This document shows, in pieces, positions 24,271 through 37,740 of a stretch of DNA of 64,000 bases (position 1 is the stretch's first letter; each line of letters starts with the position of its first letter). The position numbers and the translations under genes are program-made. This DNA is from Numida meleagris (Eukaryota; Chordata; Aves; Galliformes; Numididae). The stretch covers positions 11,642,448-11,706,447 of the forward strand of contig NC_034421.1 in the NCBI RefSeq assembly GCF_002078875.1, in the 5' to 3' direction. The notes under the pieces are model-generated. The model did not search any database. It saw only the letters and a list, made by a program, of their open reading frames with translations, and had not been told where the DNA came from.

Positions 24271-25479
24271 CGCTACTGCTAGCATGAAAGCTGTTCATTA
24301 TAAAAAAATAAAACCACAAACATCTAAATGTTTGTTTCTACGTAAAAAGAAAAAATGCTCATAACATGTCGAGCAATTTTAGTAATTGTAAACTTTTAGT
24401 CATTGTTATGCATTGTATTATGGTATCCTAGCATAGAGGGAAAGAATTTAATTTTGTCTTAAACTAGGAGAGGTGGTCAGTAAACGTAATATTCAGTTAG
24501 AGATAAATGAAAAAATACTGTAAAGCAGTCAACAAAAATGTAATCAAATTAGCAAAAGTTGAGAAATAAGTTTTCTGTGAACTCATTTTCTTTCAATTCA
24601 ATTATCTCCTCTTTGAACTATAATCAGGTATAACAATAAAGTTGTCTCTTTATAATAATTACATACTAGCTGTGATTGGGATAGCCTGAAGGCTCAGATT
24701 TGGTTACACCTGCAGACTAAATTACTTTGTAAGTATTATTAGAAGCAAATGAAGGAGCTATGAGAATAAGTTTAGCATTATATAAAGCAACACTGCTCTA
24801 GAATGCCTCACAAGGAAAATTAAAAATTTTGCTTTTTAAAACAACTATGTATGAAATTGAGAATGATATATCTCAAACTACTAAAGGCAACAGGTTTTGT
24901 GCTACTATATTTTTTTATTCTGTTTAATTCTATTATGAAAATGAGAATGTACTATTTACATTTCTGTGTATTAAGGAACATTTTTTTTCTAGACACTAAT
25001 TAGAAATCTTGGCTATTAAGAAAGAGTAAGCTGCTTCTTTCTCTTTCCTAAAAGATCATCTCAAACAATCATATGTGGTATTATTTCCCCAATAATCACA
25101 CAATCTAGATAGTATGTCAACTCCACATTTGGGAAAGCCAAAATCATTCTTAATCTCAGGAAATATTCATTATCTAACATCTTGAAGCTGCATATTTATC
25201 TCATATATTTATGTAAGGCCTTCCCTACACCGATTAACTATAAATTCTTACCCTTGTTTAATGCAGCACCTGTCCATGTAGCAATAAGAACGAAATACAC
25301 AGGCTAGCTCTAAGCAGTCTTGGTTGCCGTTGCAGTACAATGCAATTCACAGAGGTACTTACCAGGGTTTTAAAATAATGGTCTGGTGCCTAGGAAGATA
25401 GCCCTACTTAAAATGATCCCTGTTTCTCTATTTATTTTTTTTTATTTCAATAAAACATATTCCCTGTGCTAGAGACTTA
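24271..25479. other. Unique AT-rich DNA, no gene seen
   Basis: Very AT-rich. No gene or repeat recognised. On the minus strand 25363-25389 is a 27-base interval bounded by splice-like signals (tcttcctag acceptor, CTG|gtaagtacc donor), discussed as a finding. A T-rich run lies near 25433-25446. Confidence 0.6.
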
Positions 25480-26480
25480 AAGCCTCTGCTGTATCTTGAA
25501 AGTTTATTCCCTCTTTCCACCTTTTGACATTAATTACCTCTCTTTATACCTATCTATAATCACTCACCCTAAGTTTCTTCCATTTTAAGACTACGATCTA
25601 CAACAAGGATTAAAAATTCTACTTGCTGCATTGCTATATTCTGTATCTTTTTTAATTTTCTGAATACAGTTGTTACAATCACGTCCTGGAGTCCCCTGCT
25701 TCAGTTCCAGTTTTATTCTCCCATGCAATCCATCTGTTTAAGAAAATGTGGTTGGCAATGCCTTCTAATGAATGTTTTCTAAGCCAAGGCTAAAAGCTAA
25801 TACTTCATGCTCATACTCATCTAATCTGTAAACCACTTTCTATAACATCAGCCAGACAGCTGATCATAATTCCTCATGTAATTACGCTTTCACATTATCT
25901 ATGTCTCCTCCTTGTCTACCATCAGCTTTTTTTTCAGGTTCTCTAAGAGGTGCCCGTCCTTGCTTTCCCACTCTTTTTTCCTACACATCTTATCTTTGGT
26001 CATTTATCATCTGTCATATGACTCATAAGGTCATCTTTCTACAAATTTGAACTAAATCTTAACTTGTCTTTGTCAAATCTCTTCATTGATATATAACAGT
26101 TGCTTCAAGTACAAAGCAGAACTTCCTTTTTTCCTGCTGCCCATCAGCATCCAGGCCCTCATTTTTAGACCTTCCATAAATTTATCACCTTGAATGCCTA
26201 TGAAAATGTCAAGATTTTTTTGTACAACATTTTAAGATCTAGCACTTCATACTCATTCAAAAACTTAAATTTCCACCCCACCCTTCACCACACCATTTAT
26301 ACAAGCAAAATTTTCTCCCACCTTGGCTGTTCTTCTCTACTTCCAGCCTTTTAGACTGCTGCTGCAGAGATGCCTTTGTTAAAATATTACTGAGGTAATT
26401 TCAGGCACCTTTTAAAATCTTCCCTCTCTACATCATCAGAGTGACCTACCTCTTTCCTCTTAAACTCCTGAGATGATTGA
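25480..26480. other. Pyrimidine-skewed region of unknown origin
   Basis: For about 1 kb the plus strand is strongly enriched in C and T over A and G, with many 'ctt', 'tcc' and 'tctcc' words. There is no open frame of note and no recognised repeat consensus. The skew could come from a very old retroelement inserted in antisense, but I could not align it to CR1 or L2 by eye. Confidence 0.4.
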
Positions 26481-27403
26481 GGCTGTTCTCCCAACAGCTG
26501 ACAACATGAAGCTAATTAATTTGATTTTTGAGAAGATGGGAAAAAAGTAGAAAGATGTGATACTCTAAAAGTTTTAAATTTTCTAGTCAGGATCATTTGT
26601 ATCATTTTGTTATCATGCTAACTCTTACCCTTTCTGTAATGCATTGCTTCATCAGTTTCTAAATTATTGATTTTAATCAATCACACCATGTAGCCCTACA
26701 ATCAATTGAAAGGTATGAGAGGGAAAAAACCACATAGCTCTTAATCATTATTAGTTCTTTGCCTGAAAGAAGTTTGGTTTAACTTTTCATCCATATACCT
26801 TAGACAACATAAAATCTATTTGTTTGAATTTAAGTCTAATCAGTGCTTTGTCTTGGTAATTAGGTAAAAATGCTGAGAGCATTACTGGATAAGTAATCGC
26901 TTCCCACAGAATAAGGTAAAATCATCACTTTTAGGATAATATAATGGAAAGAGATCACTAACATCCAAATTATACTTAGATCTTGGTGTGCTCACATGAG
27001 AGAGCTTATAATGAAGTCTTATTTCTCACAACAAATGAGAAGAGACATAACATCACGTGTGGTATATGCCTATAAAATGAACATAATTTCAGTAAATAAG
27101 ATGCAGTCATTTTTCAGTGTTCCACAACCGAGCGAGACACAAGGTATGGTATTATAAGCATTTATGGATACAAATACTGAACTTAAATTTAATAGCCATT
27201 ATTAACTTCTAGTACAGTTAGACTCAGCAGACATAACTAGTGAACATTTCTGAAAGCAAGATCACGTATTTAGGATGAAATTCTTGTAAGGATGACTAAT
27301 ACAGAGTATTAAAACTGGGAAACCTGAAGCCAGTCAGTACTATAAAGGACCTGTATTTTACTTTCTTGCACCTGTTAAATTGCTATAATTTAACATGTTA
27401 TTA
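26481..27403. other. Unique AT-rich DNA, no gene seen
   Basis: Nothing recognised apart from AT-rich unique sequence. Confidence 0.6.
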
Positions 27404-27418
27404 AGAGAGAGAGAGAGA
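27404..27418. repeat. (AG)n microsatellite
   Basis: About seven AG dinucleotide units in a row. Short and simple. Confidence 0.9.
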
Positions 27419-28254
27419 ATTAATACATTACCTATATGTACATACAGAAGCTGAGAACAAGGACACTGAAGGCCATCTCAAAAAGTAATGTGCTTCCTCA
27501 AGGGCTGACGGGTCTGGCATGATAATTCTCTCCTAACAGTTTTTATCAAGTTTTATTTTCAACTGCGGGTGGATAATCAAATATATATCTCTATCCATAT
27601 ATAAAGTATATGCTAAACATACATATAATGCATAATGCAATCTAGTTTTACTCTCTTAAGACAAATATCTTAAAGAACATCCCTTTTATTGTTACTATGC
27701 TTCTTATATGAGCTGCTAAGTATTTCCTAACTTAGATAGCTAACAATACATCAAAATCACCTCCTTACGCACAAACATTACCTGTTGCCCTCGCTTAAAA
27801 GAACAGAAGCCATGGAACTCTATGAATACACAGAATGCACACCAGATTTATTACTGAGGGAAAGGGTTCTCCAACCAAATGGAACAGTGGCTAGCTCCGT
27901 GAAAATTCAGGTGTGTTGTGCCACTGTAATTTTTCCTGGCTGACACATCCATTCCAGAATACAGCCACAAAAAGCCATTTCTGCCTGATCTATGAAAAAA
28001 ATCCTGTCAGCCAGAGCCTTTTTCACCCAAAAGCTACCAGAAAATCACTTTGTTTGGCAGTACCGCAATCCAACAAAATGAGAAATTGAGATTGCGTTGG
28101 TTTAATTTTTAAATTACATTAACGTTGAACCTATGCCATTTTAGTAAAAGCAGTATCTGTGACTCCCGTGGGCTAGTTCTCAAGTATTTTGTTAGCATTA
28201 TTCAGGTTAAGGCAGAAAGATTGGACGGTTTATGTTTGAATTTTATGCTTATGT
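27419..28254. other. Unique DNA, no gene seen
   Basis: Nothing recognised. AT dinucleotide-rich around 27580-27630. A plus-strand open frame (28125-28436) runs through this DNA into the CR1 that follows and is not a gene. Confidence 0.6.
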
Positions 28255-28932
28255 ATGAAGCGATCAAAAGCAGCCCAGCAGAAAAGGACTTGAGGGTAAT
28301 GGTGGCCAAAAAGTTGGACACGAGACGACCATGGTGTACTTGTAACCCAGAAAGCCAGTCCTGGACTACATCAAAAGAGGAGAGGCCAGCAGGCCAGGGA
28401 GGGGATTCTTCCCCTGTTCTGCACTGCAGAACATAGCATTAACCTCTGGGACCCCTACACAAGAGGTACAGGGACCTGCAAGAGAGAGTCCAGAGGAGGG
28501 CCATGAGGCCAGAGGCCTGGGACATCTCTGCTATGGAGACAGCCCGAGGGAGCTAGGTTTGTTCAGTCTGAAAAAGAGAAGGCTCCGCGGTGACCTTATA
28601 GCAGCTTTTCAATACTTAGAGTGGGCTTATAAAAAAGAGAGAGACTTTTTACCAGGGCCTGTAGGGACAGGAGAAGTAGCAATGGTATTAAAGTGAAAGA
28701 GGAAAGGTTGAATACAGGGAAAAAATTCTCTGCTGTGAGGGCCAGGCACAGGATGCCCAGAGAGCAGTGGGTGCCCCATCCCTGGAGGAGCCCAAGAGCA
28801 GGCTGCATGGGGCCCTGGGCAGCCTAGGCTGGTGGGAGATGTTGCTGCCTATGGTGGGGAGGAGGAGGGAGTGAAACTAAATGACTGTTAAGGCCCCTTC
28901 TAGCCCAAACCATTCCCTGATTCTATGATTCC
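28255..28932 (+). mobile_element. CR1 LINE, ORF2 tail plus 3' UTR
   Basis: The longest CR1 copy in the window, forward orientation. It begins within the C-terminal part of ORF2: the peptide 'SSPAEKDLRVMVAKKLD' (about 28273-28323) matches a conserved CR1 segment. The frame then breaks. Later parts include 'gaggagggccatgaggccag', 'gatgcccagagagcagtggg' and 'ccatccctggaggagcccaa'. It ends 'ccctgattctatgattcc', the CR1 terminal repeat. It is 5'-truncated, frame-shifted and non-functional. Confidence 0.93.
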
Positions 28933-30240
28933 AAGTATAATCCACTGATTCCCAATAAAGGTGCTCTTCATTGCCTTTGATAATTAAAACCAGCATGGGA
29001 AACCTCTCCCTGGTGCTAGCATTAAGTTTATGATAAAAGCTAGTTTGCTCTGAGTTCTTTCAGAACAAAACCCGTCCGTGAGTTAGAACTCAGTACACTT
29101 AAACTTTGGGTGCAAGTTAGAACTCTAACAATGTTAGTGGTAGTTTCTGTTATTAACTGAAGCATATTAACAGCATTAATTCCTAGGATTACATGATTAA
29201 AAGAGCCACTGTCAATTGCTTCCTGCTGCACACTTAGGCTTTAACGACAGCTGTTTCCTACAATGTCTTTGGGAACATAAACTCATTTTTATGACTAACA
29301 AAGGGAGGATTTTTTAAAACATGACTCCATTATTGTAAAATTGTGCTAGTATCATTTCATCATGAAAATATAATTTTAAAGGCATACTACCACTTTAATT
29401 CTTTTTCTGTCACTGTGTAGCACTCGGTTATGTTTCATATCTTAAGGTATAGCAAAAAGAAATGCTCAAAAACAGGGTTAAAACCTGCAGGATATAACTT
29501 TATTGCATTAAGTCTGATTATAAACATAAAGGTAACTGATGCATTGTAATAGAATCTTCTTATGACCCAGGCTAAGACTGTAAAATGTAAAGCTTCATAC
29601 TGTGCTCACAGTGTTCGGTTAAAAGCAGAAAAAATAGTGTTGCATTTTCACTATCATCAGCAGAACTGCCATCCTTTCTCACAGGGTTTTCTAATCCGTT
29701 CTGGCACCTGAGGCATTTGAACAGTTGGTGGGAAGAACTGAAACTGTGACGAAGGGAGCGCCTCATTTCAGATTTACAGTCCAATTACTCACAAAATCTG
29801 CCAATTCATTTTATGGTATGTACTGTGAAAATTCGTTACTTAATATGAGCCTAAAAAATCTATTGGTGCGGTACAGTAGTTTGATTTTGAATTAGGAAAG
29901 AACTGGAAGCACAGTCCATGGAATCCTTAAGCTTGTAGCAAGGCTAGCCCAGCATATACTTAAAATACACTTTGTGTGTTTCAGTCAAGCGTAACATTTG
30001 TTCACCAACAAGTGGTTCTATTTCATTATTTTTTCTATGTGTTTTTATATAACTACTATATCTGTTCAGATCTATGTACACATGTATGTGTGCTCACAAC
30101 AAAAAGAGAACAAATACAGACAAGTCTTCGGTCAGAGACGGTTTCTATTTCACATATTTTCAGCTCAAACTTAGTTATTTCTGAACTTTTCAGATATGAG
30201 TTCTTAAAGTTCAGAACTAAAATATGTAACTACTTAATGA
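28933..30240. other. Unique AT-rich DNA, no gene seen
   Basis: No gene or interspersed repeat recognised. Confidence 0.6.
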
Positions 30241-30308
30241 CAATAACAACAACAACACACACAAAAAACACCACCACCACCACGCACACAGGCACACACA
30301 CACAAAAC
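30241..30308. repeat. Compound CAA/CCA/CA microsatellite
   Basis: A compound simple repeat: several CAA units, a CA run, five ACC/CCA units, then interrupted CA units with ggcaca and gcacaca variants. The 119-codon open frame that spans it (29976-30335) has no domain. Confidence 0.88.
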
Positions 30309-31814
30309 CAGATACCACAAACCGCCACATTTTAATCCATAATTCTCAGCTAATGGAAATCATAACTATTTAAAAATTGTTAACTCGAAATATTTTTTCC
30401 CCACTTAATATACTGAAAAAATCTATAAGCTAGATGACTTAGGGACAAAACTATGCTACATAGGGACCATGGACCCAATAATCATGGCTGTGCCACACGA
30501 TATAGATGCTAACTTGAAACTACTAACTCTTCATGCTCCTTGCTGATGTGGCTTGGTTAGTGTGTGCTCTGCAGAAGGCGGTTTCTCTGTGTTATAGACC
30601 TGTCACGTGCCAGGACAATAACTGAGAAAAAATTAACTTACACTAAAAGAAAATATTAGGCTGTCTCAAGGTATGTTTTCTACTTGTATCAGTCCCTGTT
30701 GACTCATGCCGCAGAATCAAAACTGCAATATGTCTGTATCTCTGAAAAATGCAATAAAATGAGGAGCAAGGCCATTCATCTTAGCTAGATGGAACAGCAA
30801 AAGCAGTGGTTTTGAACAGTTACCAAACCCACACTTTGTTTTCCTGCTGATCCTCACAAAACATAACCTGATCTGGACTGGCTACTGTCCTACTTGATTT
30901 TTGGCTGCAGACAACAGCAAATCTAGAAACCTGCTTCAATATAATCTTGCAGTCTGCAGAATGTCAAATAGCACCAGTTATGCAGTGAGACGAGTTGCCT
31001 AATGACTGCATTTACAGCTGATGGCTATGTTTTAAAGTTACACTCTAATTTTTTTATTATAGTTTTATGTTAAAAACTTATATACAATTTAAAACTTTGC
31101 AATTATTTATGCTACTAGCTAAAATAAAGCACGCAAAATAAACCTCAGACAGGCTTGTAAGTTTTTTAACTTTTCTTTTTTAAAACGTCTTATGTATCCT
31201 TTTTAATTCCTTACTCTTTATAGCAGTTTGATACAATAAACCGTAGTTCGTAAAAGCCATTAAGAGTAAGCTTGCTAGTAGCAATCCTATTAAGTTACCT
31301 CATCAAGTGATGTGTTGTAATGTTTTCATATCAACTTATTTTAGCTTTTATGTTATAGCATTCATAAATGTCTCAGATTCCAAAAGTTTAAAAGCATTTT
31401 GTCGAACTTATGTGCTATGATTTCTTACTGGAGAACACAAGGGCATAAACAATGTAAAAAATCAACTTCAATTACAAAAAGTGTCTGAAAAAAATCAATT
31501 AATGTTAGCAATATTTTGGCAATTAAAAGAAGGGTTGGAGTACCTAATACAATGCAGAGTCAGTCCGCTTCTCATAGTAGAGTAGAAGAATCCTGAATTT
31601 CAAAAGATTCAATGTGAATTAAAATTTCTTATTTTGTCTGAAATGGTAATAGCTTCTTCCATGGCCCCTTAGTGCAGAGAAGGGTTAGCAGATTGTTTCT
31701 CGCCGGCGCTTACAAGCCCCAGCTCAGCATAGTTCATCACGTTCAACACAGTTATCACATGCTTCTAGGTTTCAAATAACTCCAAAATGCTGAGAATAAG
31801 TATTCATCTGGAAA
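30309..31814. other. Unique AT-rich DNA, no gene seen
   Basis: No gene or repeat recognised. A short CpG-containing stretch near 31702-31712 (ctcgccggcgc) stands out. Confidence 0.6.
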
Positions 31815-32285
31815 ATGGGGCAGAGTACATCCACAGCAACTTTGCGGGTGGCACAGACAATGGGAGGTGTTTGGCCAGCGTACCAGAAGGCTGATACAGC
31901 AGGAGGTCATGTTGACAACCAGAACAACCACGACAGGCTGGATCAATGGACTGGCAGGAACCTTATCCTGTGCACCCAGAAAACTGCTTGGCAGAAGAGA
32001 ACTGAGGGGCCGTGGTGCATGCCAACTTGAACGTAATCCAGCAACATGCCCTTAATGTGAAGAAGGCTCGCGGTTCCCTTAGCCACATAAGGCAGAGTAT
32101 GAGAGGTGGCCTCTCCCCTCTTCTCAGCTGGCCTCACACCTGGAGTACTGAGTCCACTTCTGGGCTCCCCAGTACAAGAGAGATAAGGACAAACTAGAAA
32201 CAGTTTAATGTATGGCCACAGAGATCATTAACAGATTGCAGCACCTTGTCCATGAGGAGAGGCTGACAGAGCTGAGGAGCTGAGC
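31815..32285 (+). mobile_element. Diverged CR1 LINE ORF2 fragment
   Basis: Forward-oriented CR1 piece from the ORF2 3' part. 'HDRLDQWTGRNLI' (about 31930-31970) resembles the conserved CR1 segment between reverse transcriptase and C-terminus. Downstream, in other frames, come 'ctcacacctggagtactgag' (32133-32152) and 'gaggagaggctgacagagct' (32255-32274). Similarity stops near 32285, so this copy also lacks the normal CR1 3' UTR and terminal repeat. Several frame shifts; non-functional. Confidence 0.8.
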
Positions 32286-33030
32286 CAGCCTGTGACTGTG
32301 ATCCTATGAGTCAAAAACGGCAACTGAAGACAGTAGAAGATTACAAGAAAATGCACATTCTGTTCCTCTTCCATTTACAATTGTATCTGTTAAAAATTGA
32401 ACTCCTTACTAGAATGAAAACTGCCTCACTTGTGGTGAGGCAACTTCCTTTCTTTATATCTTAAAAAAAAAAAATCTTTTTATGGTTTCTCTTCTGTCAT
32501 ATTCTTAGAGAAGAACGGTTTAGCAATTACCCTGCTAGTCAGAAACTCTGGAGACTTGAGTTTCTGTGCAATCTTCAAAAAGTCACTCATTTGCTGTACC
32601 ACATCTAATGAGGATGCAGAACAGAAGCAGCAAGACTAACCAAGGTACAGAACACCTCTTATAAAAGAAATACCGTAGAGAAAATGAAGACTTCCTGAAA
32701 GAGAGGTTAGAGAAGGGTAGTATTGTATCATATAGTGGCATAGAGGAAATAAAAGCAAGGACTGGATCACTTTTTCCTTCTTTTCATATTTTGTCAGATA
32801 TGCTCTGCTTACCCTCACCGTGGTTCTCTCAATCTCCAATAGGTCCACATCATTCCTGAGCATTACATCCATGTCTGAATGCTAGTCTACATGATAGGCT
32901 TATCTTCACTCAAGATATCTTGACCAAAATGGATATTGCCTTTTTTTTTTTTCCCCACAATGAATAAACATTTAAAGAATTGTACAGGAACATTTTTATA
33001 CAAAATCTATGATTGCCAGTTGTAATTTTG
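32286..33030. other. Unique DNA, no gene seen
   Basis: No gene seen. T12 lies at 32941-32952, and an A-run at about 32462-32473. Confidence 0.6.
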
Positions 33031-33058
33031 AAAAAAAAAAAAAAAGAAAGAAAGAAAG
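33031..33058. repeat. Poly-A and (GAAA)n tract
   Basis: Fifteen A are followed by about three GAAA units. No retroposed body is recognisable next to it. Confidence 0.88.
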
Positions 33059-36000
33059 GAGAAAAGGACAGCCTTGCTAACCCCACCTATAATATAGCAT
33101 TTTCCACCTGCAAAATTTATTTCCATTCTTCTCTTCCTTTTTTCTCTTTAATAGTTTGAATTGATGAAATTTCTTAAGGTGTACGGCATCTCCTATTCTA
33201 GTGGACTGGCAATTGAGCAAGATTGGATCAGATTTCAGAGACAGCTTGGTAATTACTCTTATTCTATTGCATCTCTCTTCAGCACTGAAGGAGAGTTGTC
33301 TGAGGCTGATGTTTGCCTTTACACAGTCGTTAGATCCTGACACTGTATGACTATTGTGCATGGAGGAGATGGTGATCCACACAACTGCTGACCTGAATAG
33401 TCAGGGCTGGGCTCTGCTGCCCTTGCTGCATTGTCCAGCATGGCCTTCAGGCTGGGCCATCCTGCACAGGTCCCCTGGCCACAGGACAAACGCAGGCAGC
33501 TACCCCACTGTACCAGACAACCGGCCTGGCCCTGCCTTTATCTAAGAGTGCAGCAAGATGTTCTCATGTGAACATCTGATATGAATGGTTATTTTCTTTT
33601 AAAGAAATGACAGGATAGCTTGAATGACCAAAATAGGAAGAACCTCTCTCCACAGACAGGATCTGTGCAGTGTTGTTGAAAAATCCATCCAGGGTCCACC
33701 CAATGCTGCACGAACACGGGATTCCCAGCATCTGAAGAGACGTAAGATTTACTCAGTGTCTATATATTTTTTGATTCCATCTTATTAAAACAGCTATTTT
33801 ATTAAGCTATTTGTTTTCAGGCTTTTCTTACTGAGATTCAAAAAGAACCCTGCATCCTGTCCCTACATCTCCCCACAGAATAGGACCTAACCGGACTCTA
33901 GACAAACACGTACTTCAGAAACCTTCAGGGGATTTTACACACACAACTATGCATTGTTCTGTAGAAACGACACAAGTGATTCTACTTCAACACATTCTCA
34001 TTGTGTTTATATTTAATTGGCCAGTAAAGTAATTCCGTTCTCCAGAAAGAAATCAATTTTATTTCCTATATTTTCCTTACTTTCTCTTATTGCAGTCAGT
34101 GCAACACAGACAGCCAATGTTGTTTCTAATTCTTCCTACTCAGTTCTTCAGTTCTGCAGAAAAGATATTTCTCCATCCAAATTGCAGTTCCTGTTTCCCA
34201 CGTTACGTGCCTCATCAGTTATTTGTGTTTCTGTTGCCTATTTTTCTTTGTTACTGGAATAAGGAAAAAATACTTTTCCCATATCGGTTTCTGTATGGTA
34301 TTAATAGCTTATTTCAAAAAGAAAAAATCATAAAGTTATAAAGCAGTGCTCTATTCAAGCTTATCTTTTCACAAATATCCCAGAATTATTAGCGGCGTAT
34401 GCCATTGCCTTTAATAAGTATCTTCATTTCTTTGTCCGTCTCTACTAAGCCTTAAAATGTTTTTAGTGTCCCCAGGCCAAGCAATCCACAACACAGAACT
34501 GCTACAAAATTGTATTTTAACTCTCATGTTTTCACAAGGGCATACCTTACTATGTTTTATAAACCTACTTTATTACATGCATTTCATATAAAAACTATAA
34601 ACCTGGTTTTACATCACATTCAGCTTTTGACCATTCATCAGTTTTCCATGATAAAACCACCGTGAAATCAATATCCTTGTAAAGTTAAGCTGTCAAAAGT
34701 TACTAGACTATTTCCAAAGGCAATTCCAACTAGACAGACTACCAGATGTTTTCAATATATTTTATAGAAGATTGCATGATAATTTTAGTGGGACCAAAAG
34801 AAACAATACAACTGATAGTGTTTTGAGTTTTGACATTTTAAATAGCAAGCCCAATTGATTTTTACAATATACCTGAGACGAAAATGCCAGTTCTGGAAAA
34901 TTTATACTTAAACATTAATCCACAGAATTTAAGAGCAATTGTGCTGTCAAATAACAAGAAAAGGAAACAGCCTTCAGCAACATAGTCCATATAAAACAAC
35001 AATTTCACTGTATGTATGTTTGTGTGTCCATATTTAAATACAGAGCTGTGCATATACACATATGTATACATGCATAGGAACATATGTCCTTTGCCATATT
35101 AATTTAGCCCCTCTGCTGATCTACAGGTTTTATTCCTGAAGAAGTCTTCCAATTATGATTAAAATTCCTCTTATAATTAATTCAAAATTTTATTAAATCC
35201 AGCTTTTATAACTTTAAATATAATAATGCCAGCCAAGTCAGGGCAAAGAATATGTCTAGCCATTAATTTTACTTGTATCATTTCTCATCCCTCAAAAAAA
35301 TGGCAATAAAAGGATCCCTCCTTAGAAATCAGACTAGCCACTGCCACACTCATCTCCATAATAGCACAATTTCCAATTCACGCCTCATTTTCATTAATGT
35401 TTCTAGCCATAAATTTTTAAGCATATGATAAAAAATTTCTGAAGCGGCATAAAACTAACATGAAGAGGGAGTTCATTAGCATGTGACCCTAATTAGAAAT
35501 TCCATATTAACTTCCCATTTCTACTTGTGCATATCCAATAGCAGAGGGCCTAATATGCTGTGTATCAGTCCTACATTTGTTTTAAGAGGCCTTTCCCCCT
35601 CGCTTACTTACTTTTATTTTTTAACAATTTCTATGTTTTCCTTGCTACTGAATAAGTCAACAGACAACAGGATCAGAGTGGCACCTTTTGTGTCACAAAT
35701 TATCCTGGAAAACTGCAAGAAGCTACTAGCCCAATGCTTTATTAATGATATCAGATCATAAAAAGAAAGGGGAAATTGCTGACTCCAACTCTTTCCTAAT
35801 GTTGGGTGATAAAAATGCTACTTCAGGATTCAGAAGGTTAAGTTCTAATGTGTATTTTGAATAGAGTATGCTGAAATAATTGCCTCATAAAGCAATGCAT
35901 TGACCAGCCTGCTAATGGCTGTATAGTGCAAAACTCAGCAAAGAGTGCCAAGCTTACTGGAAAAAATGCTGTGGCACTACTTTTGTAGCTTCCCATATTA

Positions 36001-37740
36001 AGTTAACTTTTCCTTTTTTTCACATAATTTTTTTTTTGTAAACTAATACCAAAGAATATCTCCGAGCTAAACCTCTACTGCCTCCATCTGACTATGTTAA
36101 AACCAAGTTATTAAAACAAAAACAAACACATTAAAAGGCAAATAAAATTAAAAGAAACAGTAAGAAAGCACAGTCACATTTCACTCACGTAAACCCAGAC
36201 GCTAATTTCATCTATTCTTTACCATTCTCAATTCAGTTTAATATCAACTCAGTAACAAAAATGAAACCAATGCATTAATTACATTTTATAATATTAACTG
36301 ATTTGTCGCTCAAAAACTTTTCATTAACAGGAATCTCTTTGACAGAGAAAAACTTCCTACCTATCAACGCTCGCTGCAGGCCTCAAAACAGAGCATTTAA
36401 GCTTTGCTTTAAGTCTTGTCCCATTTTTCAAGTACCTCCCTCACAACAGCACTCATGGAAGGAAGAGACACTGAGAAGAATGCAGACACACAACACGGAC
36501 ACCTCCACCTATACCACATCGCCCATGGTTTGCATGCTGCTTCACAGGGTGTGCATTTATCAACGAAGGTGCATGGACAGCAGAGGGAGATGGGAGCAAA
36601 ATCATATCAGAGTGCAGAAGAAAACAAAAGAATGGAGACGAGTAAAAGTTAATATCAGATAATTACCAAAAGAAATTCATGTCATTTTAGAGATTTACGC
36701 CGTCTTTATCTCTGCATTTTTAATGATTACAAAAATACTACACATCTCTTTCCATTTATATTCCTAAGATAAACAGATAATGTCTTTATCCAACATCAAT
36801 TTTATCATGAATGAAGTTCCAAGAACACAACTGTCATGATTTTTGCTCCAAATTTTCCTACAGTCTTTGCGTATGGCTATGGCTTGAGAATGAATTGGTT
36901 TTAGTCACTACAGGTAATCCATGAGACTCAGAGCATGTTCAGTGCGTACCCAACTTCCCACACATCCACTTCATTCACCTCCCAGCTGCACACAGAGCAC
37001 TGAGGGCCACCAGTCAAGCTTTCCTTAGTTCATGCCTTTGCTTTCAGAAAGGCCAACTGTCACTCACATGTGAAAAGGACTGTAAATATCACACAGGATG
37101 CCCAAGCTCACCAATCTTACTCCACAGTGTTAGAATTTACTACCCCACAAGAGGCTAATTAAACCTATGTGATCTGATTTTGATTGATTAAAAAAAAAAA
37201 GTTAAAAACCATACTCCATACATTTTTACACTTTTTCTCTGAACTGTGTGGGTAGAGTCTGAAAATACACACGAAAGTTTTGGATTGGGCTTTTTGTTGT
37301 TGTCTGGTGGATATTTTCATGTTTCTCAATCCAGTGATTTAGCACTAATTTTAATTTGACAAATGATAGATGAAAATATAATCTTACCCAGTCCAATGCG
37401 AAAACTTCTTTGGGCTTCAAAATCATTATTATTAACATTCAGATGCAATCTTGCATGATAATTTCTGACGTTGTTTCTAATATAAATACCTAAGAAGCAG
37501 CACTTCATACAAAATATGTTCTGCTTCAGACATGGGATATTTTTTGGCTGGTTTGTTCCTGATTCTCATGTTCTGTAAAAATGTTTCTACCATAGAAAAT
37601 AAGAAGATATTAATATCTGTTGAATTAAAAACTTGTTTAGGCTCCACATTGGATAAAAAATAATTGGAAAGTGTAATGAAAAATTTCACTGAATAATAAC
37701 ATGCCAACATCAATGTACAGTGATAATTCTACAGTTAAAT
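33059..37740. other. Unique DNA with minor GC patches, no gene seen
   Basis: No identifiable gene. GC-richer patches at about 33380-33545 and 36930-37030 are unexplained. The plus strand at 34095 has a strong acceptor-like tract (ctttctcttattgcag). The two overlapping frames downstream (34017-34262, 34090-34341) have no known domain. The 119-codon plus frame at 36303-36662 is likewise unidentified. Alternating TG/TA sequence lies near 35009-35066. Confidence 0.55.

Noticed and set aside
28125..28436. 103-codon plus frame as a host gene
   Set aside because: Its second half is CR1 ORF2; the first half is unrelated DNA.
33031..33058. Poly-A tail of a retrogene
   Set aside because: No gene-like body on the 5' side; the following GAAA units fit a simple repeat.
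36303..36662. 119-codon plus frame as a gene
   Set aside because: No domain, a second overlapping plus frame exists, no splice or promoter context.
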